A program made the position numbers and the translations under genes. Under the pieces are notes generated by a model. The model was not told where the DNA came from and searched no databases. It saw nothing but the letters and a program-made list of their open reading frames with translations. DNA of 64,000 nucleotides from Sphingopyxis sp. YR583 (GTDB taxonomy: Bacteria; Pseudomonadota; Alphaproteobacteria; Sphingomonadales; Sphingomonadaceae): assembly GCF_900108295.1 (NCBI RefSeq), contig NZ_FNWK01000001.1:1302001-1366000 (forward strand), given 5' to 3'. Positions 26,202 through 35,073 of the stretch are shown in pieces. Each line of letters opens with the position of its first letter. Positions within the stretch are counted from its first letter, which is position 1.

Positions 26202-27305
26202 ATGCGGCAAATGGCAGCGCCATCAGGGCGACCGCCGCGGCCGGGTTCAAGAACGGGGCCGGCGGCGAAGGGACGAAACAAGGCAGGTGGCGATGCACGC
26301 CCGATGCCGATCACGCGGCCGCGCAGCTATGCCGCCATCGACCTTGGCACCAACAATTGCCGACTGCTGATCGCGCGCCCACAAAATGGCGAGCTCGTCG
26401 TCATCGACGCTTTTTCGCGTATTGTCCGGCTGGGCGAGGGACTCCACGGCAGCGGGAAAATCAGCGAAGCCGCAATGGATCGCACCGTCGCGGCGCTGTC
26501 GATCTGTGCCGACAAGCTCCGCCGCCGCCATGTCACGCTGTCGCGCGCGGTCGCGACCGAGGCTTGCCGCCGTGCAAGCAATGGCGAAGAGCTCGCCGAG
26601 CGCGTCCGCCGCGAGACGGGCATCGTCCTCGATATCATCTCGGCTGCCGAAGAAGCGCGACTCGCAGTCCTCGGTTGCCACAATTTGATGGAGCCCGGCG
26701 AAGGACCGGCGCTGATCTTCGACATCGGCGGCGGCTCGACCGAGCTGATGCACGTCGACGTGTCGGACCATGACGTCAAGATACACGACTGGATCAGCGT
26801 GCCGTGGGGCGTCGTCTCGCTGACCGAACATGCTCCGCTGCCCGAAGACAGCCTTGCCGGTCGGCAAGCCGCCTATGCGCATATGCGCGAAGTGACCCGC
26901 ACCGCTTTTTCCGCCTTCGCCGATCGCGCCGAACGTTTTGCGGGGCAGCCGCTGCGCCTGCTCGGCACCAGCGGCACCGTCACGACGCTCGCCAGCGTCT
27001 TCCTCGACCTGCCGCGATACGACCGGCGTGCGGTCGACGGACTGGTCGTCCCGACGGATGCGATGCGCGATATCAGCCGCCGCCTCGCCGACGCGAGCAT
27101 CGCCGACCGCGCCGAAATTGCATGTATCGGCCGCGAGCGCGCCGATCTGGTCGTCGCTGGCTGCGCGATCCTGGAGAGCATTATCGACCTGTGGCCCGCG
27201 GTCCGCGTCGGCGTTGCCGATCGCGGTATCCGCGAAGGGATCTTGCGCTGCCTTGCGATGCAGGGCCGCGATATACCCGTCACCCGCCGCGAGTATCGCA
27301 AATGA
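26202..27305 (+). CDS. Ppx/GppA family phosphatase
   Basis: A 367-residue member of the ASKHA phosphotransferase fold that hydrolyses polyphosphate or pppGpp. The phosphate-1 motif is AAIDLGTNNCRLLIARP and the phosphate-2 motif is LIFDIGGGSTELM; GTSGTVTTLASVF and the C-terminal VGVADRGIREGIL are also diagnostic. About 40 unusual basic and proline-rich residues precede the domain; an internal start at 26304 is possible but has no ribosome site. Whether it acts as Ppx or GppA cannot be told. Its stop overlaps the rlmE start. Confidence 0.92.
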   Translation: MRQMAAPSGRPPRPGSRTGPAAKGRNKAGGDARPMPITRPRSYAAIDLGTNNCRLLIARPQNGELVVIDAFSRIVRLGEGLHGSGKISEAAMDRTVAALSICADKLRRRHVTLSRAVATEACRRASNGEELAERVRRETGIVLDIISAAEEARLAVLGCHNLMEPGEGPALIFDIGGGSTELMHVDVSDHDVKIHDWISVPWGVVSLTEHAPLPEDSLAGRQAAYAHMREVTRTAFSAFADRAERFAGQPLRLLGTSGTVTTLASVFLDLPRYDRRAVDGLVVPTDAMRDISRRLADASIADRAEIACIGRERADLVVAGCAILESIIDLWPAVRVGVADRGIREGILRCLAMQGRDIPVTRREYRK

Positions 27306-28006
27306 GCGGCGCGGGCGGAAAGGGCGGCAGCGGCAGAGGCGGGCTGCACGTGCGCGTCAAGACCGCACGCAAGCGCAGCGTCTCGTCGACGCGCTGGCTG
27401 CAACGCCAGCTCAACGATCCCTATGTTCGCCGCGCGCAGGCCGAGGGATATCGCTCGCGCGCCGCATATAAGCTGATCGAACTCGACGAAAAATTCGGAT
27501 TCCTCAAGAAATCGCGCGCGGTCGTCGATCTCGGCATCACACCGGGCGGCTGGTCGCAGGTCGTGCGCAAGGCGAACCCCCGCGCGCGCGTCGCGGGGAT
27601 CGACCTTCTCCATTGCGAACCGATCGAGGGCGTCGAAATCCTCGAGATGGATTTCATGGACGATGCCGCGCCCGACGCGCTGATCGAAGCGCTGGGCAGC
27701 GCGCCCGATCTCGTCATTTCGGACATGGCCGCGAATACCGTAGGCCATCCCCAGACCGATCACCTACGCACCATCGGCCTCGCCGAGACCGCAGCCGATT
27801 TCGCGGTGCAGAATCTGCTGCCCGGCGGCGCGTTCGTCGCGAAAGTCTTTGCCGGCGGCGCCGACCGCGAGTTGCTGACGATCTTGAAGCAGAATTTCAC
27901 GACGGTGAAGCACGCCAAACCGCCGGCCAGCCGCAAGGGGTCGCCGGAACTTTATGTCATCGCGCAGGGCTTCAAGGGCCGGAGCCGCAACGCGGGCGCA
28001 GAATAA
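27302..28006 (+). CDS. rlmE: 23S rRNA 2'-O-methyltransferase RlmE (RrmJ/FtsJ)
   Basis: A 234-residue SAM-dependent methyltransferase for U2552 of 23S rRNA. The catalytic K-D-K-E tetrad is visible as YRSRAAYKLIELDEKF, DLVISDMAANTVGH, GAFVAKVF and SRKGSPELYVIAQGF. The SAM motif reads VVDLGITPGGWSQ, with IT where most relatives have AA or CA. A glycine- and basic-rich N-terminal tail is usual for alphaproteobacteria. It is translationally coupled to the upstream phosphatase gene (ATGA). Confidence 0.96.
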   Translation: MSGAGGKGGSGRGGLHVRVKTARKRSVSSTRWLQRQLNDPYVRRAQAEGYRSRAAYKLIELDEKFGFLKKSRAVVDLGITPGGWSQVVRKANPRARVAGIDLLHCEPIEGVEILEMDFMDDAAPDALIEALGSAPDLVISDMAANTVGHPQTDHLRTIGLAETAADFAVQNLLPGGAFVAKVFAGGADRELLTILKQNFTTVKHAKPPASRKGSPELYVIAQGFKGRSRNAGAE

Positions 28007-28040
28007 TCGGACGATGAACCGAACCGGGGGAGAATTTTCG

Positions 28041-29501
28041 ATGGGCAAATCGGCACGGTCGGTCGCGGCTGTGACACTCGCAGCGCTGATGCTGGCATCG
28101 TGCGGTGGCGGGGGTGAAGGCAGCTTGGGCAGCGGCGGACCCGTCACGGTCACCCCGACGCCGACCCCGACCCCCACGCCAACCCCTACCTGCGCCCTCG
28201 CGTCGCGTCAGGCCTTTGCCAAGGCCGTGATCGACGAATGGTATCTGTTCCCGAGCGACGTCGCGAGCGTCAGCGCCGCGAGCCACGGCAATGTCCAGTC
28301 CTACATCGACGCGCTCGTCGCACCCGCACGCGCACTGAACAAGGACCGCTTCTTCACCTACATCACCTCGATCGTCGAAGAGAACGCCTTCTACGCCAGC
28401 GGATCAAGCGCGGGCTTTGGCGCTCGTCTGGCCTATGATGCGGTGAACCAGCGCATCCTTATCGCCGAAGCCTATGAAGGCGCTCCGGCCTTTGCCGCCG
28501 GGATCGACCGCGGGACGGCAATTGTCGCGATCGGGACGAACAGCGGCAATTTGCGCACCGTTGCCAGCATCGTGAACGCCGAAGGCACGGCGGGGCTGAC
28601 CAATGCGCTCGGCCCCAACGATCCGGGGGTCAGCCGGGTGCTACGCATCACCGACGCCAGCGGCACGCGCGACGTCACGGTGGCGAAAGCCGACTATTCG
28701 CTCGACCCGGTTTCGGATCGCTATGGCGCCAAGATCATTGCGGAGGGAGGCCGCAGCTACGGCTATATCAACCTGCGCACCTTCATCTCGTCGGCCGACG
28801 ACCAGCTGAAGGCGGCCTTTGCCGATTTTCGCGCGCGCGGCGTCACCGATATCATCGTCGATTTCCGCTATAATGGCGGCGGGCTCGTTTCGACCGCCAA
28901 TCTGATGGGCGATCTGATGGGCGCCGGGCGCGCCGGGCAGATTTTCTCGCAGACGCAGTTCCGCGCCAGCAAATCGGCCGAGAATGACGAGCATCGCTTC
29001 AATCCGTTGAGCCAATCGATCGCACCGACACGGATAGCCTTCATCGGGACAGGGTCGACCGCGTCGGCGAGCGAGCTTGTGATCAATTCGATGCTGCCCT
29101 GGCTCGGTACCGATATGACACTCGTCGGCAGCAACACCTATGGCAAGCCCGTCGGCCAGATCGCCCTCGACAAGGCCGAGTGCGACGACCGCATGCGTGT
29201 TGTCGCCTTTGCAACGGCCAATGCGAATGGACAGCGCGATTATTATGACGGGCTCGCGCCCAAGATAGGCAATAGCTGCGCGGCGAACGACGATCTCAGC
29301 GTGCCGCTCGGCGATCCGCGCGAAGCATCGATCCGCGCCGCGATCAACTTCCTGTCGGGCACAGCCTGCACGGCGCGGATCGCCGACGCGAGCGCGGGCG
29401 CGGCGGCGATGCGTCGCAGCGCGCCGATCGTGGCCGAACGCGCGATGTTGACCCCCGACCGCCCGAGCGCAGCGCAGCGCGAACTGCCGGGCCTCTTCTG
29501 A
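28041..29501 (+). CDS. Secreted S41 (C-terminal processing type) peptidase, lipoprotein
   Basis: A 486-residue exported serine peptidase. The lipobox LASCGG is followed by a Gly/Ser stretch and a TPTPTPTPTPT linker, then an N-terminal helical region, a PDZ-like domain (EGAPAFAAGIDRGTAIVAI) and the S41 tail-protease domain (YGYINLRTFISS; IVDFRYNGGG). The catalytic serine and lysine are in STASASELVIN and NTYGKPVGQ. The start is the ATG with GGGGGAG upstream; an ATG 27 bp earlier is also in frame. It ends shortly before the cobalamin riboswitch; a link to B12 is not suggested by sequence. Confidence 0.9.
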   Translation: MGKSARSVAAVTLAALMLASCGGGGEGSLGSGGPVTVTPTPTPTPTPTPTCALASRQAFAKAVIDEWYLFPSDVASVSAASHGNVQSYIDALVAPARALNKDRFFTYITSIVEENAFYASGSSAGFGARLAYDAVNQRILIAEAYEGAPAFAAGIDRGTAIVAIGTNSGNLRTVASIVNAEGTAGLTNALGPNDPGVSRVLRITDASGTRDVTVAKADYSLDPVSDRYGAKIIAEGGRSYGYINLRTFISSADDQLKAAFADFRARGVTDIIVDFRYNGGGLVSTANLMGDLMGAGRAGQIFSQTQFRASKSAENDEHRFNPLSQSIAPTRIAFIGTGSTASASELVINSMLPWLGTDMTLVGSNTYGKPVGQIALDKAECDDRMRVVAFATANANGQRDYYDGLAPKIGNSCAANDDLSVPLGDPREASIRAAINFLSGTACTARIADASAGAAAMRRSAPIVAERAMLTPDRPSAAQRELPGLF

Positions 29502-29554
29502 TCGCTGCTGCATCGCAGCAATTGACCGCAGCCGGGAAATGCGGCTAACGGCCA

Positions 29555-29723
29555 CGGCAAGCGACAGGTTCCCCGGCGACGGGGACTAAGAGGGAACGGG
29601 AAAACCCCGGCTGCCCCTGCAACTGTACGCGGCGAGCCATCGGCCACACGCCATTGGGACTTCGGTCCCGAGAAGGCGGCCGACCGGCGCTGACCCGCAA
29701 GCCAGGAGACCTGCCCGTCGCCG
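29555..29723 (+). promoter_or_regulatory. Cobalamin riboswitch
   Basis: The order of conserved blocks matches the AdoCbl riboswitch: ACAGGTTCCCC with the GGGACTAAGAGGGAA segment, CCTGCAACTGTACGCGGC, and the B12 box GCCAGGAGACCTGCC at 29701-29715. A closing P1 helix can be drawn between CGG/CGAC near 29555-29565 and GTCG/CCG at 29717-29723. It precedes btuB by about 150 nt and should repress the downstream operon when cobalamin is plentiful. Whether control is over transcription or translation is unclear, because no obvious terminator hairpin with a T-run is seen. Confidence 0.95.
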
Positions 29724-29876
29724 TCGTCTTTCGCGCGGACAGGGTGTGCCGGGCGGACGGGGGTGAACCCGCATGACGACAAAGCTGGCTGCGCGTGAGC
29801 GCGGGCGATGTCGTGCGTCCCCAAAGGGCGACCGCATCGACCGCGCGCATGGGCGGCCTTGTCGATGGGGTACCCA

Positions 29877-31829
29877 ATGTTGAAATTTGCTTTCCGAAGT
29901 TCGATCTGCCTTGCCGCCTTCGCGGCCTCCTCCGCCGCGTCGGCCGAAGACGCGTCCACCGCGCATGCCGCCGACGGCGACAGCATCATCGTCACCGCGA
30001 CACGCGCACCGCTGACGCTCGACGAGATACCCTCGTCGGTCGCGGTGCTCGATAAGGCGGCGATCGACCGCGCGCAGGATATCGGCGTCACCGAATTGCT
30101 GCTCCGCACACCGGGGATCAGCATCTCGCGCAACGGTGGTTACGGCACCTCGACCTCACTCCGCATCCGCGGCGCCGAATCCGACCATAGCGTCGTCGTT
30201 ATCGACGGGGTGAAGCTCAACGATCCGTCGTCGACCGGCGGCGGCTTCAACTTCACCAACCTGCTCGCCGGCGATATTTCACGGATCGAGGTACTGCGCG
30301 GGCCGCAGTCGATCCTGTGGGGCAGCCAGGCGATCGGCGGCGTCGTGAATGTCGTCACCGCATCGCCCGAAAAGACCCTTGAGGGCAGCTTCGACCTTGA
30401 GGCCGGATCGCGTCAGACCGTGAGCGCGCGCGCTGCGGTCGGCGGACGCACCGGCCCCTTGAACTGGCGCATCGGCGGCCAGCGCTTCACCACCGACGGC
30501 ATCTCATCACACGCCAAGGCGTTCGGCGGGGTTGAGCGCGACGGCTATCGCAACACCAATCTTTCGGGCCGCGCCGAACTGGCGCTCGCCGAGAATCTCA
30601 GCGCCGAGGTCCGTGGCTATTATTCGAGCGGCCGCGTCGAATTCGACGGCTTTAATGTCGACAGCAACGATTATGGGTTGAACAAGGAGTTCGTCGGCTA
30701 TGCGGGGCTAAATGTCGACCTCGTCGACGGGCGCTTCCGCAACCGCGTCGCTTATGCCTATACCGACACCAACCGCGACAATTTCAACCCCGACCGCGCG
30801 CGCCCGCAAAGCTTCGAAGCCGACGGAAAGAACAAGCGCTGGGAATATCAGGGCAGCTTCGACGTCACCAATCGCATCACCGCGATCTTCGGGGTCGAGA
30901 ATGAACGATCGGATTTCCGCAGCCGATCGCCGTCCGCATCGCTCGCCACGCCGCTCCCGGCATTTGCGCGCGGCAAGGCCGAACTGACCAGCGTTTACGG
31001 CCAGCTCAGCGTCGAGCCGCTGGACGGGCTGACGCTCAACGGCGGCGTGCGCTATGACGATCATGATGGTTATGGCGGGCAAACGCTGTTCGCCGCGGGC
31101 GGCGTGTGGCGCCTGTCGACCGGCACCGTGCTCCGCGCGAGCTATGGCGAAGGTTTCAAGGCGCCGTCGCTCTATCAGCAGTATAGCGAATATGGGAACC
31201 TCGCGCTGAATCCCGAGGAAGCGCATGGCTGGGAAGCCGGCATCGAACAGCAATTGTTCGACCGCAAGCTGGTGTTCGGCGCGGCCTGGTTCGAGCGCAC
31301 GACGACGAACCAGATCATCTACAACAGCTGTTCGTCGACCACCACGAACCCGATGTGCTTTGTACCGGGCGACCCGACGACGCGGCGCTTCGGCTATTAT
31401 TCGAACGTCGCGCGGAGCGAAGCCCACGGCGTCGAAGCCACCGCAGCGCTTTCCCTCGGCGGATTGAAGCTCGACGGAAATTATAGCTGGATCGTCGCCG
31501 AGGATCGGTCCGAAGGCACCGCCAATTTCGGCAAATGGCTGCCGCGCCGCCCGCGCAATACCGCCAATGCGTCGGCCAGCTATGCCTTCGGCTTCGGGCT
31601 CGAACTGGGTACCGCGGTGCGCTGGTCGGGCAAAAGCTATGACAATGCGAGCAATGCGCAGCGGCTCGACGATTATACCCTCGTCGACCTGCGCGCCGAA
31701 TATGCGCTGTCGGATGCGGTGAAGCTGTTCGCGCGCGCCGAAAATATCTTCGATGAGCAATATATGACCGCCTTCCGCTATGGCTCGCTCGGCCGCAGCG
31801 TCTACGCCGGCATAAGGGGCCGCTTCTGA
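29877..31829 (+). CDS. btuB: TonB-dependent vitamin B12 receptor BtuB
   Basis: A 650-residue outer-membrane transporter. A signal peptide (cleavage near SAASAED) is followed by a TonB-box-like stretch DSIIVTATRAPL, a plug domain (LLLRTPGISISRNGGYGTST; RIEVLRGPQSILWGSQAIGG) and a 22-strand barrel ending GIRGRF. The size matches BtuB, and the upstream cobalamin riboswitch settles the likely ligand as cobalamin or other corrinoids. The start is the ATG just before the signal peptide; in-frame starts upstream lie in the leader. First gene of the operon ending with cobU at 38932. Confidence 0.95.
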   Translation: MLKFAFRSSICLAAFAASSAASAEDASTAHAADGDSIIVTATRAPLTLDEIPSSVAVLDKAAIDRAQDIGVTELLLRTPGISISRNGGYGTSTSLRIRGAESDHSVVVIDGVKLNDPSSTGGGFNFTNLLAGDISRIEVLRGPQSILWGSQAIGGVVNVVTASPEKTLEGSFDLEAGSRQTVSARAAVGGRTGPLNWRIGGQRFTTDGISSHAKAFGGVERDGYRNTNLSGRAELALAENLSAEVRGYYSSGRVEFDGFNVDSNDYGLNKEFVGYAGLNVDLVDGRFRNRVAYAYTDTNRDNFNPDRARPQSFEADGKNKRWEYQGSFDVTNRITAIFGVENERSDFRSRSPSASLATPLPAFARGKAELTSVYGQLSVEPLDGLTLNGGVRYDDHDGYGGQTLFAAGGVWRLSTGTVLRASYGEGFKAPSLYQQYSEYGNLALNPEEAHGWEAGIEQQLFDRKLVFGAAWFERTTTNQIIYNSCSSTTTNPMCFVPGDPTTRRFGYYSNVARSEAHGVEATAALSLGGLKLDGNYSWIVAEDRSEGTANFGKWLPRRPRNTANASASYAFGFGLELGTAVRWSGKSYDNASNAQRLDDYTLVDLRAEYALSDAVKLFARAENIFDEQYMTAFRYGSLGRSVYAGIRGRF

Positions 31830-32371
31830 TGGTCGCGCTCCGGACAAGCAGCGCATCGGCGCTGTGGGTGGGATTGCTCACCGCGGCGAGCAGCGTGACG
31901 ACGCTCGCGCTCGGCTGTGCGACGCCCTTCCCTTCGCTCGCGGCGCTCGCGGCGGTGCATATGCGCCGCCGCGACGGCATCGCATTGATGGTGCTCGCAT
32001 GGGCCGTCAGCCAGTTCGTCGGCTTCTTCCTGCTCGGCTATCCGCGCGACGGAAGCACACTGGCGTGGGGCGTCGGACTGGGCACAGCAGCCGTCGGATC
32101 CGCGCTCGCCAGCTATATGGCGCTGGGGGCGCTCCGCTACCGTGCGGTCGCGGCGCAGCTCGGCCTCGCTTATGCTGCGGGGTTCACCGCGTTCAAGGCT
32201 ATCATCCTCTGCTGGGCGCTCGTCCTCGGCGGTTTGCACACCGCGATGGCGCCCGACCTGCTCGCCGAGCAGTTTGTGCGCAACGCGGCGATCCTGATCG
32301 GGCTTTATGCGCTCTATCGCGGGCTCGTCGCGATCGGCCTTCCGGTGCCTCCGAAAGCTGCGGAGGCCTGA
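31829..32371 (+). CDS. B12-regulated membrane protein, candidate cobalt or corrinoid transporter
   Basis: A 180-residue integral membrane protein with five or six predicted helices (roughly residues 10-30, 34-45, 52-72, 80-103, 112-138 and 150-172). There are no recognisable ATP-binding or substrate-binding motifs. It is translationally coupled to btuB (TGATG) and to the next gene (TGATG) within the riboswitch-controlled operon, so a role in cobalt or corrinoid passage across the inner membrane is the best guess. It does not resemble BtuC or a classical NiCoT protein. Function is inferred from context only. Confidence 0.72.
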   Translation: MVALRTSSASALWVGLLTAASSVTTLALGCATPFPSLAALAAVHMRRRDGIALMVLAWAVSQFVGFFLLGYPRDGSTLAWGVGLGTAAVGSALASYMALGALRYRAVAAQLGLAYAAGFTAFKAIILCWALVLGGLHTAMAPDLLAEQFVRNAAILIGLYALYRGLVAIGLPVPPKAAEA

Positions 32372-32778
32372 TGCTGACGCGCGTCGACCCGGGGCCCGCG
32401 GTGGTGGTATGCAACACATGCCGCCACAGCCGCGAGGCACAGGTCGACGCCGCTGGCGTGCGCGGCGGCGCGCGGCTCGTCGAGGCGATGCGGCGACTGA
32501 AGGAAGAGGGGCCGCGCTACGCCGGGATCGCGGTGCAGGAAATGGCGTGCCTCTTCGCTTGTCAGGATCATTGCACCGTCCACCTGCGCGCGCCGGACAA
32601 AGTGGGTTATGTACTCGGCCGCTTTCAGGGTGACGAGGAATCGGCGCGTGCGATCCTCGACTATGCGGTCCATTATGCCGCAAGCGAGCACGGCCGTGTC
32701 GCCTATTCGCTGTGGCCCGATGGCGTCAAAGGCCATTTCGTCACCCGCACTCCGCCCCCAGGATTTGTCGCCGAATGA
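32371..32778 (+). CDS. DUF1636 metal-binding protein
   Basis: A 135-residue soluble protein of the DUF1636 family. It has cysteine-rich ends to its thioredoxin-like fold: VCNTCRHS near residue 14 and ACLFACQDHCTVHL near residue 60, suggesting an iron-sulfur cluster or another metal site. DUF1636 genes recur next to B12-regulated uptake genes, as here between the membrane protein and cobT. A cobalt-handling role is plausible but unproven. It shares TGATG with the upstream gene and ATGA with cobT. Confidence 0.82.
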   Translation: MLTRVDPGPAVVVCNTCRHSREAQVDAAGVRGGARLVEAMRRLKEEGPRYAGIAVQEMACLFACQDHCTVHLRAPDKVGYVLGRFQGDEESARAILDYAVHYAASEHGRVAYSLWPDGVKGHFVTRTPPPGFVAE

Positions 32779-33791
32779 CCAGCTTTCCTTCCGTTCAGGT
32801 GTTTGAAGCCGCGCTCGCCGAGCTGCGCGAGCCCGACGCCGATGCCAAAGCCGACGCGCGGATCCGGCAGGGCGAACTGACCAAACCCGCCGGATCGCTC
32901 GGGCGGCTCGAGGATATGGCGATCTTTTTCGCAGGCTGGCAGGGCAAGGCGCGACCAGGGATTGGCCGCGCCCGCGCTGCTATCTTTGCGGGCAACCATG
33001 GCGTCACCGTCCATGGCGTCAGCGCCTTCCCGCCCAGCGTGACGGCACAGATGGTCGCAAATTTCGCAAGCGGCGGCGCCGCGATCAATGCCCTGTCCGA
33101 CGCGGCAGGGCTTGAACTCACCGTCGTCGCGCTCGACCTCGACCGGCCAACCGCCGATTTCACCGCCGCCCCCGCGATGAGCACGCCCGAATGCCTCGAC
33201 GCGCTCAACCAAGGCGCGGCCGTGGTCGACACCGACCTCGACCTCCTCATCCTCGGCGAAATGGGCATCGGCAATTCGACCGCCGCCGCTGCGCTGTGCG
33301 CGCGCAGCTTCGCCGGCGGCGTCGCGGGATGGGTCGGTCCCGGTACCGGTGTCGACGGCCACGGCGTCGCACGCAAGGCCGAGGTGATCGAACGCGCGCT
33401 CGCTTTTCATGCGGACGCGCCGCGTTCGGCGTTCGAGACGTTACGACGGGTCGGTGGGCGCGAGATCGTCGCGATCGCCGGCGCAATATTGCGCGCGCGC
33501 CAACTCGGCGTGCCGGTGCTGCTCGACGGTTTTATCTGCACCTCGGCGATCGCGCCGCTTGCGTCGGACAATCCCGCCATCGTCGGCCATTGCATCGCGG
33601 GCCATTGTTCGGCCGAACCGGGACACAAACGCCTGCTCGCATTGCTGGGGCTCGACCCACTCCTGTCGCTCGACATGCGGCTGGGCGAGGGCAGCGGCGC
33701 CGCGGTCGCGGCAAACATCGTCCGCAGCGCGCTCGCGGCGCATGATGGAATGGCGACCTTTGCCGAGGCGGCGGTTTCGGCATCGCTGTGA
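32775..33791 (+). CDS. cobT: Nicotinate-nucleotide--dimethylbenzimidazole phosphoribosyltransferase
   Basis: A 338-residue enzyme that activates the lower-ligand base to alpha-ribazole phosphate. Family signatures are TKPAGSLGRLEDMA near residue 35, FAGNHGVTVHGVSAFP near 73, EMGIGNSTAAAAL near 158, and MRLGEGSGAA near the C-terminus, which holds the catalytic glutamate. Length is normal. Overlaps upstream and downstream genes by four bases each. Confidence 0.96.
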   Translation: MTSFPSVQVFEAALAELREPDADAKADARIRQGELTKPAGSLGRLEDMAIFFAGWQGKARPGIGRARAAIFAGNHGVTVHGVSAFPPSVTAQMVANFASGGAAINALSDAAGLELTVVALDLDRPTADFTAAPAMSTPECLDALNQGAAVVDTDLDLLILGEMGIGNSTAAAALCARSFAGGVAGWVGPGTGVDGHGVARKAEVIERALAFHADAPRSAFETLRRVGGREIVAIAGAILRARQLGVPVLLDGFICTSAIAPLASDNPAIVGHCIAGHCSAEPGHKRLLALLGLDPLLSLDMRLGEGSGAAVAANIVRSALAAHDGMATFAEAAVSASL

Positions 33792-34357
33792 CCGGCTTCG
33801 CGCTCCATCTGCTGCGCCACGGCGCGCCCGAAACACCGGGACTGCTGATGGGACGCACCGATGGCGTGCCGACAAGCGAGGGGATTGCCGCATGCGCCGC
33901 GCAAGCGAAAGGCCTTGGCATCGAGCGCCTGATCGCATCCGACCTTTGCCGCAGCCGCGCAGCGGGCGAAGCAATCAGTGAGGCGTCGGGCATATCGCTC
34001 GTCGTCGATCCGCGCTGGCGCGAACTCGACTTCGGCGAATGGGACGGCAAGGCAAGCAGCGCCATCGCCGCCGATGCGCTCAATCGCTTCTATGACGACC
34101 CCGACGCCAGCCCGCCGCCTGGCGGCGAACGCTGGCCGGCACTGGTGGCGCGTGTCTCGACCGCTATCGCCGACCTGCCCCCCGTCGCGACATTGATCGT
34201 CACCCATGGCGGCGCCATGCGCGCCGCGCTTCACACGCTGTGCGGTTTCGACCAGCGCCAGCTGTGGGCATTCGACCTTCCCTATGCTTCGCGCCTCTCC
34301 CTCCGTATCTGGCGGGGCGAACATCCAGGCGCGCAGATCGCGGGACTGTATCCATGA
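33788..34357 (+). CDS. cobC: Alpha-ribazole-5'-phosphate phosphatase (histidine phosphatase)
   Basis: A 189-residue phosphoglycerate-mutase-like phosphatase. The RHG motif LLRHGAPE carries the phosphorylated histidine; ELDFGEWDG and VTHGGAMRA complete the active site. In the B12 pathway it removes the phosphate of alpha-ribazole phosphate (or of adenosylcobalamin phosphate). The start is GTG, overlapping the cobT stop. Placement between cobT and cobS supports the B12 role over a general phosphatase. Confidence 0.88.
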   Translation: MTGFALHLLRHGAPETPGLLMGRTDGVPTSEGIAACAAQAKGLGIERLIASDLCRSRAAGEAISEASGISLVVDPRWRELDFGEWDGKASSAIAADALNRFYDDPDASPPPGGERWPALVARVSTAIADLPPVATLIVTHGGAMRAALHTLCGFDQRQLWAFDLPYASRLSLRIWRGEHPGAQIAGLYP

Positions 34358-35073
34358 AGGGCCTGATCGTCGCGATCCAGTTTCTGACGAGGCTGCCGAC
34401 GCCGCGCATCGCCGTGTCGAGTGACGAATTCGCGGCGTCGATGCGCTGGTTTCCCGCGGTCGGGCTGATCGTCGGCGCATTCGTTGCCGGCGCCGGTTGG
34501 GCGGGTGGACAGATCGACCCGTGGACGGGCGCCCTGTCCGCCCTCCTTATCTGGGTCGCGGTCACCGGCGCGCTGCACCTCGACGGGCTCGGCGATATCG
34601 CCGACGCAAGCGGCGCGGCGCACAAGGACCGCGAACGGTTGATCGCCGTGCTTGGCGATCCGCATGTCGGCAGTTTCGCGGTGGTCGCCATCGCACTGCA
34701 ACTGATCGCCAAGCTGGTGCTCCTTCATGCCCTGCTCGACCGCCACGCTTTCGCCGCGATCGCGCTGATTCCTTTCGCCGCGCGGGTCGGCCCGCTCGTC
34801 TGGTCGCGCGCGCTGCCCGACCTGCACGCGGGGCTCGGGTCGCGCTTCCGCAATGCGGTGCGCCCGGTCGATTTCCTGATATGGAGTTTGGCCTTCATCG
34901 CTGCCGTGTGGATATCGCCCTCGCTATTGATCGCACCGCTGGCCTTCGTCCTCTGGGGCTGGTGGCTGCTGCGCAGGATCGGCGGCATTTCGGGCGATGG
35001 GCATGGCGCGGGGATCGAGATCGGCGAAAGCCTCCTCCTCGCCGCCGCGCTGCTGCTGGCGCACGCCACATGA
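34354..35073 (+). CDS. cobS: Adenosylcobinamide-GDP ribazoletransferase (cobalamin synthase)
   Basis: A 239-residue inner-membrane enzyme that joins adenosylcobinamide-GDP with alpha-ribazole. The N-terminal IVAIQFLTRLPTP and the catalytic-region motif HLDGLGDIADASG are diagnostic, and GGISGDGHGAGIEIGE lies near the C-terminus. About six to seven hydrophobic segments are visible. ATGA overlaps join it to the genes on both sides. Confidence 0.96.
   Translation: MKGLIVAIQFLTRLPTPRIAVSSDEFAASMRWFPAVGLIVGAFVAGAGWAGGQIDPWTGALSALLIWVAVTGALHLDGLGDIADASGAAHKDRERLIAVLGDPHVGSFAVVAIALQLIAKLVLLHALLDRHAFAAIALIPFAARVGPLVWSRALPDLHAGLGSRFRNAVRPVDFLIWSLAFIAAVWISPSLLIAPLAFVLWGWWLLRRIGGISGDGHGAGIEIGESLLLAAALLLAHAT

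Noticed and set aside
26804..28006. A 400-codon reading that includes RlmE
   Set aside because: Only the part from 27302 is RlmE; the upstream part is the wrong frame of the Ppx/GppA gene.
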